The notes: generated from the sequence alone by a model not told the origin. A stretch of 64,000 nucleotides of DNA from Wenjunlia tyrosinilytica (GCF_014646055.1 NZ_BMMS01000014.1:164467-228466), one strand, 5' to 3'. Counted from the stretch's first letter, positions 17,361-25,807 are shown. Numbers and translations: made by a program.

Positions 17361-19049
17361 TCAGGGCAGCGACGGCTGGCAGCACTGCTCGACGAGTCGC
17401 CGGACCTCCTCGGGGGTTTCGCGGGTGAGGGCGATGGCGGCCAAGGAGACGCAGGTGTCATGGCGGATTCGGCGGATGCGGGCGCGGACCTCGTCGAGGG
17501 CGGCGGGGGCGACCGAGAGGCTGTCGCAGCCGATGCCGATGAGCAGGGGGGTCACGAAGGGATGTGCGGCGGCGTCGCCGCAGACGGAGACCTGACGGTT
17601 GTGGCGGTGGGCGGCGGTGACGACGCGGGCGATGGCGTCGAGTACAGCGGGGTGTGCCGCCATGGCGGGGGTGGCGGTGGGGTCGCGCCGGTCCAGGCCC
17701 AGGATCTGGCAGGTGAGGTCGTTGCTGCCGATGGAGAGGAAGGAGGCTTCGCGGGCGAGGTCGTCGGCCGCGGCGACGGCTTCGGGCAGTTCCACCATGA
17801 TGCCCAGGGGCGGGGTCGGCACGCCGGCTTCGGCGGCTGCGGCCTGGAGGAGGCGTCGGCAGGCGCGTAGTTCGTCGATGCTCGCGACCATGGGGATCAT
17901 GATGCGCAGGTCGGTGTCGGCTCCGGCGCTGAGCAGGCTGCGGAACTGGTCGGCGAAGGCGTCCGGTTGGGCGAGCATGAGGGGCAGACCGCGCCCGAGC
18001 CGTCGGCCTTCGCGGCTTTCGGCGAGGAACGGCGGCAGTTTGTCGTCGGCGAAGTCGAGAGTGCGAGCCGTGACCACCTGCCCGGTGAGCGCGCGCAGCA
18101 CGGGGACGAGGGTGGCCGCGTGCTGATTGCGGGTGGGCCAGGAGGGGTGGTTGAGGAAGGGCAGCTCGGTGCGGAGCAGGCCGACACCCTCGGCGCCGGT
18201 GGTCAGGGCCGCGCGGGCCTCGGCGGGGGTGGCCACGTTGGCCCGCAGAACGATGCGGTGCCCGTCGAGTGTCTCGGCGGGCAGGTGTCGCTCTTCGGCG
18301 AGGGCGAGCCTGCGGTTTCGGGCGGTCTCCATCGCGTGCAGTGCCTTGGTGCGTTCGTCGTCGTCGGGGTGGGCGACCGCGCTGGCCATGTCGGCGTCGA
18401 GGAGGATCTCCTGCCCGTCCGGCAGCTCGAGCAGCTGGGGGTCGACGGCCAGGAGGAAGGGAATGCCCAGCGAGCGGGCGACGATCGCGGCGTGGGAATT
18501 CGGGCCGCCGGTCACGGAGATGGCGGCTGTCACCGTCAGGCCGGGTTCCAGCAGGTCGGCGGCGCCGATCTCGTGGGCGACCAGGACGAGGGGCTGGTCG
18601 GTGGCAGGGCCTGTGTGGCCGTAGAGGTGGGCCAGGACGCGGCGGCCGACCTGCCGGACGTCTGCCGCGCGTTCGGCAAGGGTCGGATCGTCCAGTTCCG
18701 CGATGGTTCCGGCGTAGGCGTCGATGGCCTGCCGGACGGCGACGGGTACCGGTCGGCCGTAGTTCGCTCGTTTGACGGCCTGGTCACGCAGATCCTGGTC
18801 CTGCGCGATGTAGCTGTTGACTTCCATGATGTCGGCCTGTTCGTCCTTGCCCTGTTCGCGCAGTGAGGTGGACAGGTCGAGCAGGCGGGTGGCGATGGTG
18901 TCGAAGGCGTCGGTGATCTGCTTCGTGGGGTCGCCGCCGGTGCGGTGGGGGAGCACCGCTTTGGCGGGTGGCCGGTCGGTGCGGTGGACGAAGCCGAGGG
19001 CTGTGCCGGGTGCGGCGGTGTGCCCGGTGTAGGCGCGGCGGTCGGTCAT
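17361..19049 (-). CDS. ptsI: PTS enzyme I (phosphoenolpyruvate-protein phosphotransferase) of the dihydroxyacetone system
   Basis: A 562-residue protein from ATG 19049, whose ATGA overlaps the dhaL stop. The swivelling phosphohistidine domain is intact (GGPNSHAAIVARSLGIP, active His186). The C-terminal PEP-binding barrel has 'GVGLLRTELPFL', 'IMIPMVASIDELR', 'GIMVELPEA', 'FLSIGSNDLTCQILGLDR' and the catalytic Cys490 (QVSVCGDAAAHP). It takes phosphate from PEP and passes it to HPr. Tight coupling to dhaL suggests a dedicated enzyme I for DhaM, not the general PTS. Length and domain order match stand-alone enzyme I; there is no fused HPr or EIIA domain. Confidence 0.9.
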   Translation of the reverse strand: MTDRRAYTGHTAAPGTALGFVHRTDRPPAKAVLPHRTGGDPTKQITDAFDTIATRLLDLSTSLREQGKDEQADIMEVNSYIAQDQDLRDQAVKRANYGRPVPVAVRQAIDAYAGTIAELDDPTLAERAADVRQVGRRVLAHLYGHTGPATDQPLVLVAHEIGAADLLEPGLTVTAAISVTGGPNSHAAIVARSLGIPFLLAVDPQLLELPDGQEILLDADMASAVAHPDDDERTKALHAMETARNRRLALAEERHLPAETLDGHRIVLRANVATPAEARAALTTGAEGVGLLRTELPFLNHPSWPTRNQHAATLVPVLRALTGQVVTARTLDFADDKLPPFLAESREGRRLGRGLPLMLAQPDAFADQFRSLLSAGADTDLRIMIPMVASIDELRACRRLLQAAAAEAGVPTPPLGIMVELPEAVAAADDLAREASFLSIGSNDLTCQILGLDRRDPTATPAMAAHPAVLDAIARVVTAAHRHNRQVSVCGDAAAHPFVTPLLIGIGCDSLSVAPAALDEVRARIRRIRHDTCVSLAAIALTRETPEEVRRLVEQCCQPSLP

Positions 19050-19672
19050 CGGGCGACCACTGCCTCGGCGAGAGCGCGGAAGATCAGGGCGGTGGACGTG
19101 GCGCCCGGGTCCTGGTGGCCCATGCTGCGGGCGCCGAGGTAGGAAGCGCGGCCCTTGCGGGCCTGCATCGGGGTGGTGGCACGCATGCCCTCTTCGGCGG
19201 CGTCGGCCGCGGCCACGGCCGCGGCGGCGAAGTCGGCTCCGGCGTCGGCCTGTTGTCGCACGGCGGCCAGCGCGAGGGCGTAGGCGTCGATCATGGTCTT
19301 GTCGCCTGGCGCGGCCGCGCCGAGCTTCTGGATGCCGGCCAGGCCGGCGGCGAGTGCGGCGGCGAACTGCCGTGGGTCGGTGGCGGGCGTGTCCAGGGCT
19401 TTGCCGATGGCGCGGAAGGCGCCGCCGTAGAGCGGGCCGGAGGCGCCCCCGACGCTGGAGATCAGGGTGGTGCCCGTCTTGACCAGCACTGCCCCGGGGG
19501 TGTCCGCCTTGTAGTCGGTGAGTGCCGCGGTGATGGCGGAGAAGCCTCGGTGCATATTGACGCCGTGGTCGGCGTCGCCGATGGCCGAGTCGAGCTGGGT
19601 GAGGTGGTCCTTGTGCTTCTCCACCGCGGCGGCGATGGCCTGCACCCACGTACGGGCGAGGTCAGTGTCCAC
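19046..19672 (-). CDS. dhaL: Dihydroxyacetone kinase subunit DhaL
   Basis: A 208-residue all-helical ADP-binding subunit. The Mg-ADP site 'LDSAIGDADHGVNMHRGF' carries the three aspartates (28, 33, 35), and 'GTTLISSVGGASGPLYGGAF' is the conserved lid/phosphate loop. 'GARSMGHQDPGATSTALIF' near the end is also typical. In PTS-type systems the bound ADP is a permanent cofactor rephosphorylated by DhaM, which then phosphorylates dihydroxyacetone held by DhaK. The stop codon overlaps the enzyme I start (ATGA). The gap to dhaK is 157 bases and holds a hairpin. Confidence 0.93.
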   Translation of the reverse strand: MDTDLARTWVQAIAAAVEKHKDHLTQLDSAIGDADHGVNMHRGFSAITAALTDYKADTPGAVLVKTGTTLISSVGGASGPLYGGAFRAIGKALDTPATDPRQFAAALAAGLAGIQKLGAAAPGDKTMIDAYALALAAVRQQADAGADFAAAAVAAADAAEEGMRATTPMQARKGRASYLGARSMGHQDPGATSTALIFRALAEAVVAR

Positions 19673-19797
19673 GGAGTCTCCGTTCCTGGTCGGGGCGTGT
19701 GTGGCTGACGGTTGGGTGAGCCGGGGGCGAGGGCGGGGGCGGATGCGCGGGGGTGCGGTCCGGGGCGAGCCGGCGCGGGAAGGCTTCGGCCCGGCCC

Positions 19798-19813
19798 TCG
19801 CGTACGCGAGGCC
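19798..19813 (-). terminator. Hairpin between dhaK and dhaL
   Basis: CCTCGCG-TA-CGCGAGG is a perfect 7-2-7 palindrome in the 157-base gap 16 bases after the dhaK stop. It may be a partial terminator or a stability element that lowers dhaL-ptsI expression relative to dhaK. The loop is very tight, so a DNA-binding site is also possible. Confidence 0.4.
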
Positions 19814-19829
19814 CCGCCCCCGACTCGGT

Positions 19830-20828
19830 TCAGTTGCCCCAGCGCAGGGCGGGGGTGTTCACGGGCGCGTCCCACAGGCCGAGCATGTCGGCGTCGGCCT
19901 TGCACACGGTGAGGGAGACACCGGCCATGTCCAGGCTGGTGACGTAGTTGCCGACGAGGTTGCGGGCGATGACGATGCCCTTGTCGGCGAGTGCGGTGGC
20001 GACTTCGTGGAAGACGACGTACAACTCGATGAGCGGGGTGGCGCCCAGGCCGTTGACGATGACGATGGTCTCGTCCCCGACGGCCAGCGGCTGGTCGGCG
20101 AGGATGGCGTCCAGGGCGGTGGCCACGATCTCCTTGGCCGGGCGGAGCTTTTCCCTGCTGCGGCCGGGTTCGCCGTGGATGCCGACGCCGACCTCCATCT
20201 CGTCCTCGGGCAGGTCGAAGCCGGGCTTGCCGGAGCCGGGGGTGGTGCAGGCGGTCAGGGCGACGGCGAAAGACCGGGAAGCGGCGTTCACGCGCTTGGC
20301 CGTCTCGGCGACGGCGGCGAGGTCGGCGCCCTGCTCGGCGAGCGCGCCGGCGATCTTCTCGACGAGGACGGTGGCGCCGGTGCCCCGGCGCCCGGCGGTC
20401 CAGGTGGAGTCCTGGACCGCCACGTCGTCGTCGACCAGCACGGTCTGCACCGAGACGCCGGCCTCGGCGGCCAGCTCGGCGGCCATCTGGAAGTTGAGGA
20501 CGTCACCGGTGTAGTTCTTCACAATGAACAGCACCCCGGAGCCACCGTCGACGGACTGGGCCGCGGCCAGCATCTGGCCGGGGACGGGGGAGGTGAACAC
20601 CTCGCCGGGGCAGGCCGCGTCCAGCATGCCCGGCCCGACGAAACCGCCGTGCAAGGGCTCGTGCCCGGAACCGCCGCCGGAGATCAGGGCCACCTTGCCG
20701 CTTCTGCCTGCGCCGCCGCGGGAGATCACCTTGTTCTCCCCGTCGACCTTCAGTTCGGGGTGCGCGGCGGCGATTCCGGCCAGCGCCTCTGCCAGCACCG
20801 CTTCAGGGGCGTTGATGAACTTCTTCAT
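19830..20828 (-). CDS. dhaK: Dihydroxyacetone kinase substrate-binding subunit DhaK
   Basis: A 332-residue protein from ATG 20828 (MKKFINAPEAVLAEALAGIAAAHPEL). It has the family's glycine-rich substrate loop SGGGSGHEPLHGGFVG (50-65), 'VKNYTGDVLNF', and the covalent-catalysis histidine in 'VGIHGEPG' (His218), which binds dihydroxyacetone as a hemiaminal. Length is right for the PTS-dependent two-domain K subunit (no fused L domain, unlike ATP-dependent kinases). Its ATG overlaps the aquaporin stop by four bases, so uptake and phosphorylation are translated together. Confidence 0.94.
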   Translation of the reverse strand: MKKFINAPEAVLAEALAGIAAAHPELKVDGENKVISRGGAGRSGKVALISGGGSGHEPLHGGFVGPGMLDAACPGEVFTSPVPGQMLAAAQSVDGGSGVLFIVKNYTGDVLNFQMAAELAAEAGVSVQTVLVDDDVAVQDSTWTAGRRGTGATVLVEKIAGALAEQGADLAAVAETAKRVNAASRSFAVALTACTTPGSGKPGFDLPEDEMEVGVGIHGEPGRSREKLRPAKEIVATALDAILADQPLAVGDETIVIVNGLGATPLIELYVVFHEVATALADKGIVIARNLVGNYVTSLDMAGVSLTVCKADADMLGLWDAPVNTPALRWGN

Positions 20829-21595
20829 GACAGGGCTCCTTGGGGAGTCGCAGCGGGCTCGGCCGCTTCCTCGGCCGTGGCGCCGAGGCCGCGGCGGGCG
20901 TTCAGGGCGATGTACAGGAAGCCGGCGACAACCGCGCCGACGACATCGGCTATGAGGTAGACCGGCAGCTGGTTCCAGTGGACCGTGCCGCTGTACCACT
21001 GGCCGACGAGCATGGGACCGATGACGCGGGCCGGGTTGATCGCGGAGCTGGTGGCCGGTGCGACCACCATGATGATGGCGAACACCGCCAGGCCGATGGC
21101 GAGCCCGGCGAAGCCTCCGGCCGAGCGGCGGTCGATGGCGCCGAAGACGACGAACGCGAGGATCGCCGTGCCGACCGCTTCGGCAAAGAAGGCTTGGCCG
21201 GCACTGACCTGGGGGCCGTACGAGGCGATGCCCAGACCGACGGTCACGGCCTGGCGGCCGAGCACCCCGACGATCGTCAGGGCTCCCAGGACCGCGCCCG
21301 CCACCTGGGCGGCGATGTAGCCGGGGACGTCCCGCCAGGGCATCTTCCCCGTCGCGGCGAGCGCGAGGGTGATGGCCGGGTTGATCTGGCAGCCGGAGAT
21401 GTGGCCGATCGCGTAGATCATCGCGATGACCACCGTGGCGAACGCCAGCGAGATCATGCCCAGATCGGCGAAGGTGAACGGGGCCTTGCCATTGGTGATG
21501 AGCGTCGCGGGAACCGAACCGACGCCGATGAACACCAGCATCGCGGTGCCCAGCATCTCGGCCACAAGCTTTTGTGGGTATGTGTTTTCTTCCAT
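20825..21595 (-). CDS. MIP-family aquaglyceroporin (GlpF-like facilitator)
   Basis: A 256-residue six-helix channel protein. The two half-helix motifs are GCQINPAITLAL and SSAINPARVIGPML, which bring the paired NPA boxes together in the pore. As first gene of the dha unit it most likely lets dihydroxyacetone and/or glycerol into the cell for trapping by DhaKLM. The C-terminal 25 residues are a soluble Ala/Glu-rich tail. The start is ATG 21595 (MEENTYPQKLVAEMLGTAMLVFIG). A regulator-like operator lies about 160 bases upstream. Confidence 0.9.
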   Translation of the reverse strand: MEENTYPQKLVAEMLGTAMLVFIGVGSVPATLITNGKAPFTFADLGMISLAFATVVIAMIYAIGHISGCQINPAITLALAATGKMPWRDVPGYIAAQVAGAVLGALTIVGVLGRQAVTVGLGIASYGPQVSAGQAFFAEAVGTAILAFVVFGAIDRRSAGGFAGLAIGLAVFAIIMVVAPATSSAINPARVIGPMLVGQWYSGTVHWNQLPVYLIADVVGAVVAGFLYIALNARRGLGATAEEAAEPAATPQGALS

Positions 21596-21751
21596 GGAAG
21601 GCGCCCAGCGCCGAGCGGCGGCTTGGGCGTCTCACCTCCTCCGCGTGGAGCGGGCTGTGAAGGGAGGTGGCCGCCAGGTGGTCAGGGTTGGGCAACCTGG
21701 CGGCCGGCTCAGGGGAAACCGGGCAGCTTTATGCATCCGGCCGAAAAGACG

Positions 21752-21774
21752 TTCGCTATGGATGAACGTTGTTC
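21752..21774. promoter_or_regulatory. Operator-like site, aquaporin-dha promoter copy
   Basis: TTCGCTATGGATGAAC followed by GTTGTTC. It shares 17 of 23 positions with the site at 22723-22745, including all of TTC, TAT, GATGAAC and GTTC. The core GAAC-N3-GTTC is an inverted repeat. It sits in the 331-base gap upstream of the aquaporin gene, which otherwise shows no gene. It is the likely binding site of the adjacent IclR-type regulator. Confidence 0.6.
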
Positions 21775-21926
21775 GGGAAGTTAAGCCCGCGTTTCCTACC
21801 TGTCAAGAGGTTCCGCGGCCATCGCGTTGCATCGATATGGACAAGGCCCCGCGGCGGCGTGCCGAGGGGCCTGGATCGGACGGTGGTGCGCGGGAGGAGG
21901 GCAGCCGCCACCGGACCGCGGGCAGA

Positions 21927-22706
21927 TCAGGTCTTCGTGGTGCGTGGGGCCGCCCCTCTGGGCGCGCCGAGGTCGCGGGAGAGATTGCGGGCGGTCTCCC
22001 GGACGGCGACCGCAAGCTCCTGACGTGCCGATTCGGCCAGCAGCCGGTCGACGGGGCCGACGATGCCGAGAGCGCCGACCACCTCGCCGGAGCGGTCGAA
22101 GACAGGGGATGCGATACCCGCGCCCCCGATGGCGGACTCCTCGTCCTCGATCGCGTACCCCGCCCTGAGGGCCTCCTTCAGCTGGCTCGCCAGCTCCTCC
22201 GGTTCGGTGACGCTGGCTCCGGTGAGCACGGCCGGCTCGGGCGCGAGCAGCCGCTCGCGCTCGTCGGCGGGAAGGAAGGCCGCGATGGCCTTGCCCAGGG
22301 CGCAGGTGCTCCACGGGATGCTGGAGCCCACCTCCAGGATCTGCACAGCCCCCTCCGGCCGGAAGGCGTGGTGCACCACCAGGACGCGGTCACCGGTGAG
22401 CACGGCCACCCAGACCGCCTCGTTCGTCCGGTTCGCGAGCTGGTCCGCCCAGGTCAGCGAGCGGGTCCGCAGCTCCTGGGTGTCCAGGTAGGCGTTGCCC
22501 AGCCGCACCAGGTCCGGGCCGAGCTGGTACTTCGAGCTGTCCCTGTCCTGCACCACGAGCCCCTCGGCCTCCAGTGTGCGGAGCAGCGCGTGCGCGGTCG
22601 GCTTGGCGACGCCGAGGCGGTCGGCCAGCTCGGTCACTCCCAGCCGGGGGCCGGTGGACGCGAGCTCCCGCAGTATCCGCACCGCACGCTGTACCGCCTG
22701 GACCAT
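21927..22706 (-). CDS. IclR-family regulator (GylR-like) of the dihydroxyacetone locus
   Basis: A 259-residue regulator: winged helix at residues 2-60 ('VQAVQRAVRILRELASTGPRLGVTELADRLGVAKPTAHALLRTLEAEG') and an IclR effector domain after it ('RPEGAVQILEVGSSIPWSTCALGKAIAAFLP', 'AGYAIEDEESAIGGAGIASPVFDRSGEVVGALGIVGPVDRL'). It resembles GylR, the glycerol regulator of Streptomyces. It lies between the minus-strand dha unit and the divergent dhaM-HPr pair, and the same operator-like sequence is found before both. It probably represses both until a three-carbon effector binds. Confidence 0.88.
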   Translation of the reverse strand: MVQAVQRAVRILRELASTGPRLGVTELADRLGVAKPTAHALLRTLEAEGLVVQDRDSSKYQLGPDLVRLGNAYLDTQELRTRSLTWADQLANRTNEAVWVAVLTGDRVLVVHHAFRPEGAVQILEVGSSIPWSTCALGKAIAAFLPADERERLLAPEPAVLTGASVTEPEELASQLKEALRAGYAIEDEESAIGGAGIASPVFDRSGEVVGALGIVGPVDRLLAESARQELAVAVRETARNLSRDLGAPRGAAPRTTKT

Positions 22707-22722
22707 CGAAAATTCTCCCTGG

Positions 22723-22745
22723 TTCAGTATTGATGAACAGCGTTC
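22723..22745. promoter_or_regulatory. Operator-like site, iclR-dhaM divergent copy
   Basis: TTCAGTATTGATGAAC followed by AGCGTTC. TTCA-N7-TGAA and GAAC-N3-GTTC are overlapping inverted repeats. It sits in the 60-base gap between the IclR-type gene and dhaM, so one bound protein could block both promoters. It is the partner of the site at 21752-21774. Confidence 0.6.
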
Positions 22746-22766
22746 TGAGATCTAGGGTAGGTGTTC

Positions 22767-23159
22767 ATGAGCGCAACTGTCGGCATCGTACTCGTGTCCC
22801 ACAGCGCCGAGCTCGCCGCGGGCCTACGCCTGCTGGTGGAGCAGATCGGCTCCGACACGGTCCCCCTCGCCACTGCCGGAGGAACCGACGACGGCCGCAT
22901 CGGCACCAGCTACGACCTCGTCCTCGCAGCCGTCCGCACCGCCGACCGCGGAGTCGGCGTCGTCGTCCTTCCCGACCTCGGCAGCTCCGTCCTGACCGCC
23001 CGCACCGTCCTCGAAGACCATCCCCGCCCCGACGTGCTGATCGTCGACGCACCCTTCGTCGAAGGAGCCGTCGCAGCCGTCGTCACCGCCGCATCCGGCG
23101 CCGACCTGAAGACCGTCGCCGACGCCGCCAAGGAGGCCCGCCATGTCCACAAGCTCTGA
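22767..23159 (+). CDS. dhaM: PTS-dependent dihydroxyacetone kinase phosphotransferase subunit DhaM (EIIA-Man type)
   Basis: A 130-residue protein. ATG 22767 (MSATVGIVLVSHSAELAAGL) is preferred over the GTG six bases earlier because family members start this way. The phospho-accepting histidine is His12 in LVSHS. 'TSYDLVLAAVRTADRGVGVVVLPDLGSS' and 'VLIVDAPFVEGAVAAVVTAASGADL' follow the EIIA-mannose fold. Only this domain is present; in many bacteria DhaM is fused to HPr and part of enzyme I, which here are separate genes. It passes phosphate from HPr to the ADP on DhaL. Its end overlaps the HPr gene by 17 bases. Confidence 0.92.
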   Translation: MSATVGIVLVSHSAELAAGLRLLVEQIGSDTVPLATAGGTDDGRIGTSYDLVLAAVRTADRGVGVVVLPDLGSSVLTARTVLEDHPRPDVLIVDAPFVEGAVAAVVTAASGADLKTVADAAKEARHVHKL

Positions 23160-23478
23160 CCCCGTCACCACGACCGCCACGACCACGTCCACGTACGAGA
23201 GCACGTCCACTTACGAGACCACGTCCACGTACGAGACCGCCGTCGTCCTGCCCGCCGACCTGCACGCCCGCCCCGCCGGTCAACTCGCCCGGGCCGCAGC
23301 CGGATTCACCAGCGCCATACAGCTGGAGCACGCCGACCGGACGGTCAATCCGACCGGCGTCCTCGCCGTGATGGGCCTGGGTGCCACCGCCGGAAGCACC
23401 GTAACCGTCCGCGCCGAAGGCCACGACGCCGAACAGGCCGTCACGGCGCTGGCCGCGCTCCTCGCCACCGCCGAGTAA
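23143..23478 (+). CDS. HPr-family phosphocarrier with a repetitive N-terminal extension
   Basis: A 111-residue protein. Residues 33-111 are HPr: the phosphorylated histidine is His41 in 'PADLHARPAGQLARAAAG', followed by 'NPTGVLAVMGLGATAGSTVTVRAEGHDAEQAVTAL'. The regulatory serine of Firmicute HPr is not present at the expected place. The first 32 residues are an unusual Ser/Thr tail containing three TSTYE-type repeats encoded by an imperfect 18-bp tandem repeat (about 23186-23240). It probably serves only DhaM, because it is coupled to dhaM and opposite the dedicated enzyme I. Confidence 0.88.
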   Translation: MSTSSDPVTTTATTTSTYESTSTYETTSTYETAVVLPADLHARPAGQLARAAAGFTSAIQLEHADRTVNPTGVLAVMGLGATAGSTVTVRAEGHDAEQAVTALAALLATAE

Positions 23479-23721
23479 GGCCCTCTCCACGCGACACGGG
23501 AGGTCCCGCCGCACCGGCAGGGCCACCCGATGGACCGATCTCCATGTGGAGACCTGGCCAGGCCCGAGCCCCCGGCACAGACGCCACGCGTGCGCGCCGC
23601 GTGAGCGGACGGCGGAGCTCGGCGATCCGCGCCGAGCCCGCGGCACGTCGGCCACACTCGCTCGTTTTCCTTTCGGCGCCACATGCCTGACGCCAGGGAT
23701 AAGCAAGCGCAAGGAGCCGCC

Positions 23722-24156
23722 ATGTCACGCGATTTGAACATCATCTGCGAAATCTGCGAAGAGCTCATCGATGACGGGCAGGGCGACTTGTGGATCGACT
23801 ACGCGCAGATCACCGCGGCCAGGGACGCCCGGGCCCGCTGGGAGCGGGAAAGGGCGGGCTGCACACCGGACCGCACGCAGACCATCGTGGGATTCGGCCG
23901 GGTCCTGGAGTACCCGGATCCGGCTCCGTGGCGGACCCACCACAAGGTGTGCGACCCCGGATTCGTACCCAGCGCCTATGTGATCGAGGCGGACCGCCTG
24001 CGCACCTGGGCGGACCTCACCCTGTGGACCGCGAAGCTGATGAGCATGCGGTGGCTCGAGGTGACGGACTGGAACCAGTTGCTGCGCGGGGCGGTGTCGA
24101 CGGACGGTGTGAGGGTGCGAGCGGTGGAGCGTCAAATGGTGAACAACTTCTTTTGA
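23722..24156 (+). CDS. Hypothetical protein with an N-terminal CxxC motif
   Basis: A 144-residue protein from ATG 23722 (AAGGAG upstream). It begins MSRDLNIICEICEELIDDGQGDLWIDYAQI, and later has a Cys in 'HHKVCDPGFV' and many Trp residues (WIDY, ARWERER, LRTWADLTLWTAKLMSMRWLEVTDWNQLL). The single CxxC with later His/Cys could bind zinc, but I recognise no family. It is soluble and not exported. It is monocistronic, between the HPr gene and a converging peptidase. Function unknown. Confidence 0.7.
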   Translation: MSRDLNIICEICEELIDDGQGDLWIDYAQITAARDARARWERERAGCTPDRTQTIVGFGRVLEYPDPAPWRTHHKVCDPGFVPSAYVIEADRLRTWADLTLWTAKLMSMRWLEVTDWNQLLRGAVSTDGVRVRAVERQMVNNFF

Positions 24157-24262
24157 GTGCCGGGCGCGCGACCTGCCCCGGGTGCGCGGCGGTGCGGCAC
24201 ACCCGGGGTTCTCGATCGGAGGAGGCGTGCCCGCACTCATGAATCCAGCGCGGGCCCCGCGA

Positions 24263-25807
24263 TCAGAGAGTGGCGCTCGCCGAGTCGTGGCCGTGCGGAC
24301 CGCCGCGCCGCGGCCCACGGGTGGCGGAGGGCTTGACCGGGGCGACGGTCCAGTCGGGGTGGCCGGGCATCCTCGGGGTCTTCGTACCGAAGAGCCATTC
24401 GCGCAGGAAGGCCGACTGGTCCTGGCCCGAGACCTCGGAGGCCACCGCGATGTAGTCCTCCGTGGTGGCCGCGCCATTGCGGTGCCGCTCCAGGAAGGTG
24501 CGCTCGATACGGCTGAAGGTGTCCTCGCCGACGGCCGACCACAGGGCGTACAGCACCAGCACACCGCCGAGGTAGCGCTGGCTGTCGAAGAGGTTGGCGG
24601 CGTTCGGGGCGGCGACCGGGCCGGAGTCGTGCCGCCACTGGTCGCCCCGTGAGTAGGTGTCCTTCATCCGGGCTTCCATGGTGGTCATGCCGAGGGAGTC
24701 GGCCCAGCCGCGCTCGTAGCGGTACACAAGCCCGTAGTAGTCCGCGTGGCCCTCGTTGATCCACAGGTCCGCCCAGGTGGCGGGGGAGACGCTGTTGCCG
24801 AACCAGGAGTGGACCAGTTCGTGCATCATGTGCGACCCGATCTTGTTCTCGGGCTGCAGCAGGAAGTTCGGCTTGTACAGCGTGAGCGTCTGGGTCTCCA
24901 GCCCGGTGAAGTCGAAGGCATTCGGATCGTCCGAGTTGCACGGCAGCAGGCCGTACGCCTCGAACGGGTAGGCCCCCAGCCGCTTCTCCAGCCAGGTCAC
25001 CAGGCCCGGCGTCAGCGCCAGGGCGGGTTCAAGGGCTTCGGCGCGTGCGTGGGGGACGACATCGCGCAGCCGCAGCCCACTGGGTCCCTGGCGGTCCTTG
25101 ACCGTGTACTCGCCCACCGATATCTGCACCAGCTCCGTGGCGATCGGCTCACGCGAGCGGTAGGTGTACGTGGTCCGGCCACCGGCGCCGGAGGTGGAGA
25201 CGAGGGAGCCGTTGGCCACGCCCAGCAGGCCGTCCGGGACCGTGATGCGGAAGGTGAAGTGGGCCTTGTCGCTGGGGTGGTCGTTGCAGGGGAAGACGGT
25301 GTGCGCCGAGTTGGGCTGGCCCGCCACGGCGAAGCCGTCGGGGGTGGCGACCCAGCCGGTGTGCGCCAAGGTCTGACGCGGATCGGCGGTGTAGTCGATA
25401 CGGACATCGAACTTCCGGCCGGAGGCGAGGACGGCCGCCGGGGTGACGACCAGCTTCTCCTCCCGCTGCTCGAAGGCGGCCGGGCGACCGCACACGGACA
25501 CCGTGCGGACCGTGAGGCCGAGGCAGTCGAGCGAGAAGGCCGACAGGTCCTGGTCGGTCCGCGCGGAGAGCTTGGCGGTGGCGTCGACCGTCCGTGTGTC
25601 GGGACTGTACGTGAACTCCAAGCGGTAGGCCTTGACGTGGTACCCGCCGTTGCCCAGCTCGGGGAACACCGGGTCGCCCAGGCCCTCCTCTCCGGGGCTG
25701 CCGACGCGGCCCCGGCCCTGCGCGTGTGCCACAGGGCCGGTGACCGACGCCGCGGCAGCGGTGAGGAGGGCGGTCGCTGGGGCGGTCACCCGAGATCGGT
25801 ATCGCAT
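24263..25807 (-). CDS. Secreted M1-family metallopeptidase (aminopeptidase N-like)
   Basis: A 514-residue protein. ATG 25807 follows GGAAGAGA and begins a signal peptide (MRYRSRVTAPATALLTAAAASVTGPVAHAQ). The M1 zinc site is intact: HELVH at 329-333, with the third ligand in WINEGHADYYG (Glu352). An N-terminal beta domain ('FTYSPDTRTVDATAKLSA', 'NSAHTVFPCNDHPSDKAHFTFRITVP') precedes it. It lacks the large C-terminal helical domain of classical aminopeptidase N, so it is of the short, exported type common in Streptomyces. It should trim peptides outside the cell. Confidence 0.9.
   Translation of the reverse strand: MRYRSRVTAPATALLTAAAASVTGPVAHAQGRGRVGSPGEEGLGDPVFPELGNGGYHVKAYRLEFTYSPDTRTVDATAKLSARTDQDLSAFSLDCLGLTVRTVSVCGRPAAFEQREEKLVVTPAAVLASGRKFDVRIDYTADPRQTLAHTGWVATPDGFAVAGQPNSAHTVFPCNDHPSDKAHFTFRITVPDGLLGVANGSLVSTSGAGGRTTYTYRSREPIATELVQISVGEYTVKDRQGPSGLRLRDVVPHARAEALEPALALTPGLVTWLEKRLGAYPFEAYGLLPCNSDDPNAFDFTGLETQTLTLYKPNFLLQPENKIGSHMMHELVHSWFGNSVSPATWADLWINEGHADYYGLVYRYERGWADSLGMTTMEARMKDTYSRGDQWRHDSGPVAAPNAANLFDSQRYLGGVLVLYALWSAVGEDTFSRIERTFLERHRNGAATTEDYIAVASEVSGQDQSAFLREWLFGTKTPRMPGHPDWTVAPVKPSATRGPRRGGPHGHDSASATL

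Noticed and set aside
22186..23340. CRISPR-like repetition in the Asp/Arg-rich stretch around dhaM and HPr
   Set aside because: The repetition is in-frame codon repetition (TSTYE units and GC-biased codons); there are no regularly spaced identical repeats with unique spacers.
23722..24156. Zinc-finger transcription factor for the CxxC protein
   Set aside because: There is only one CxxC and no clear second pair of ligands or DNA-binding helix, so I left it as hypothetical.
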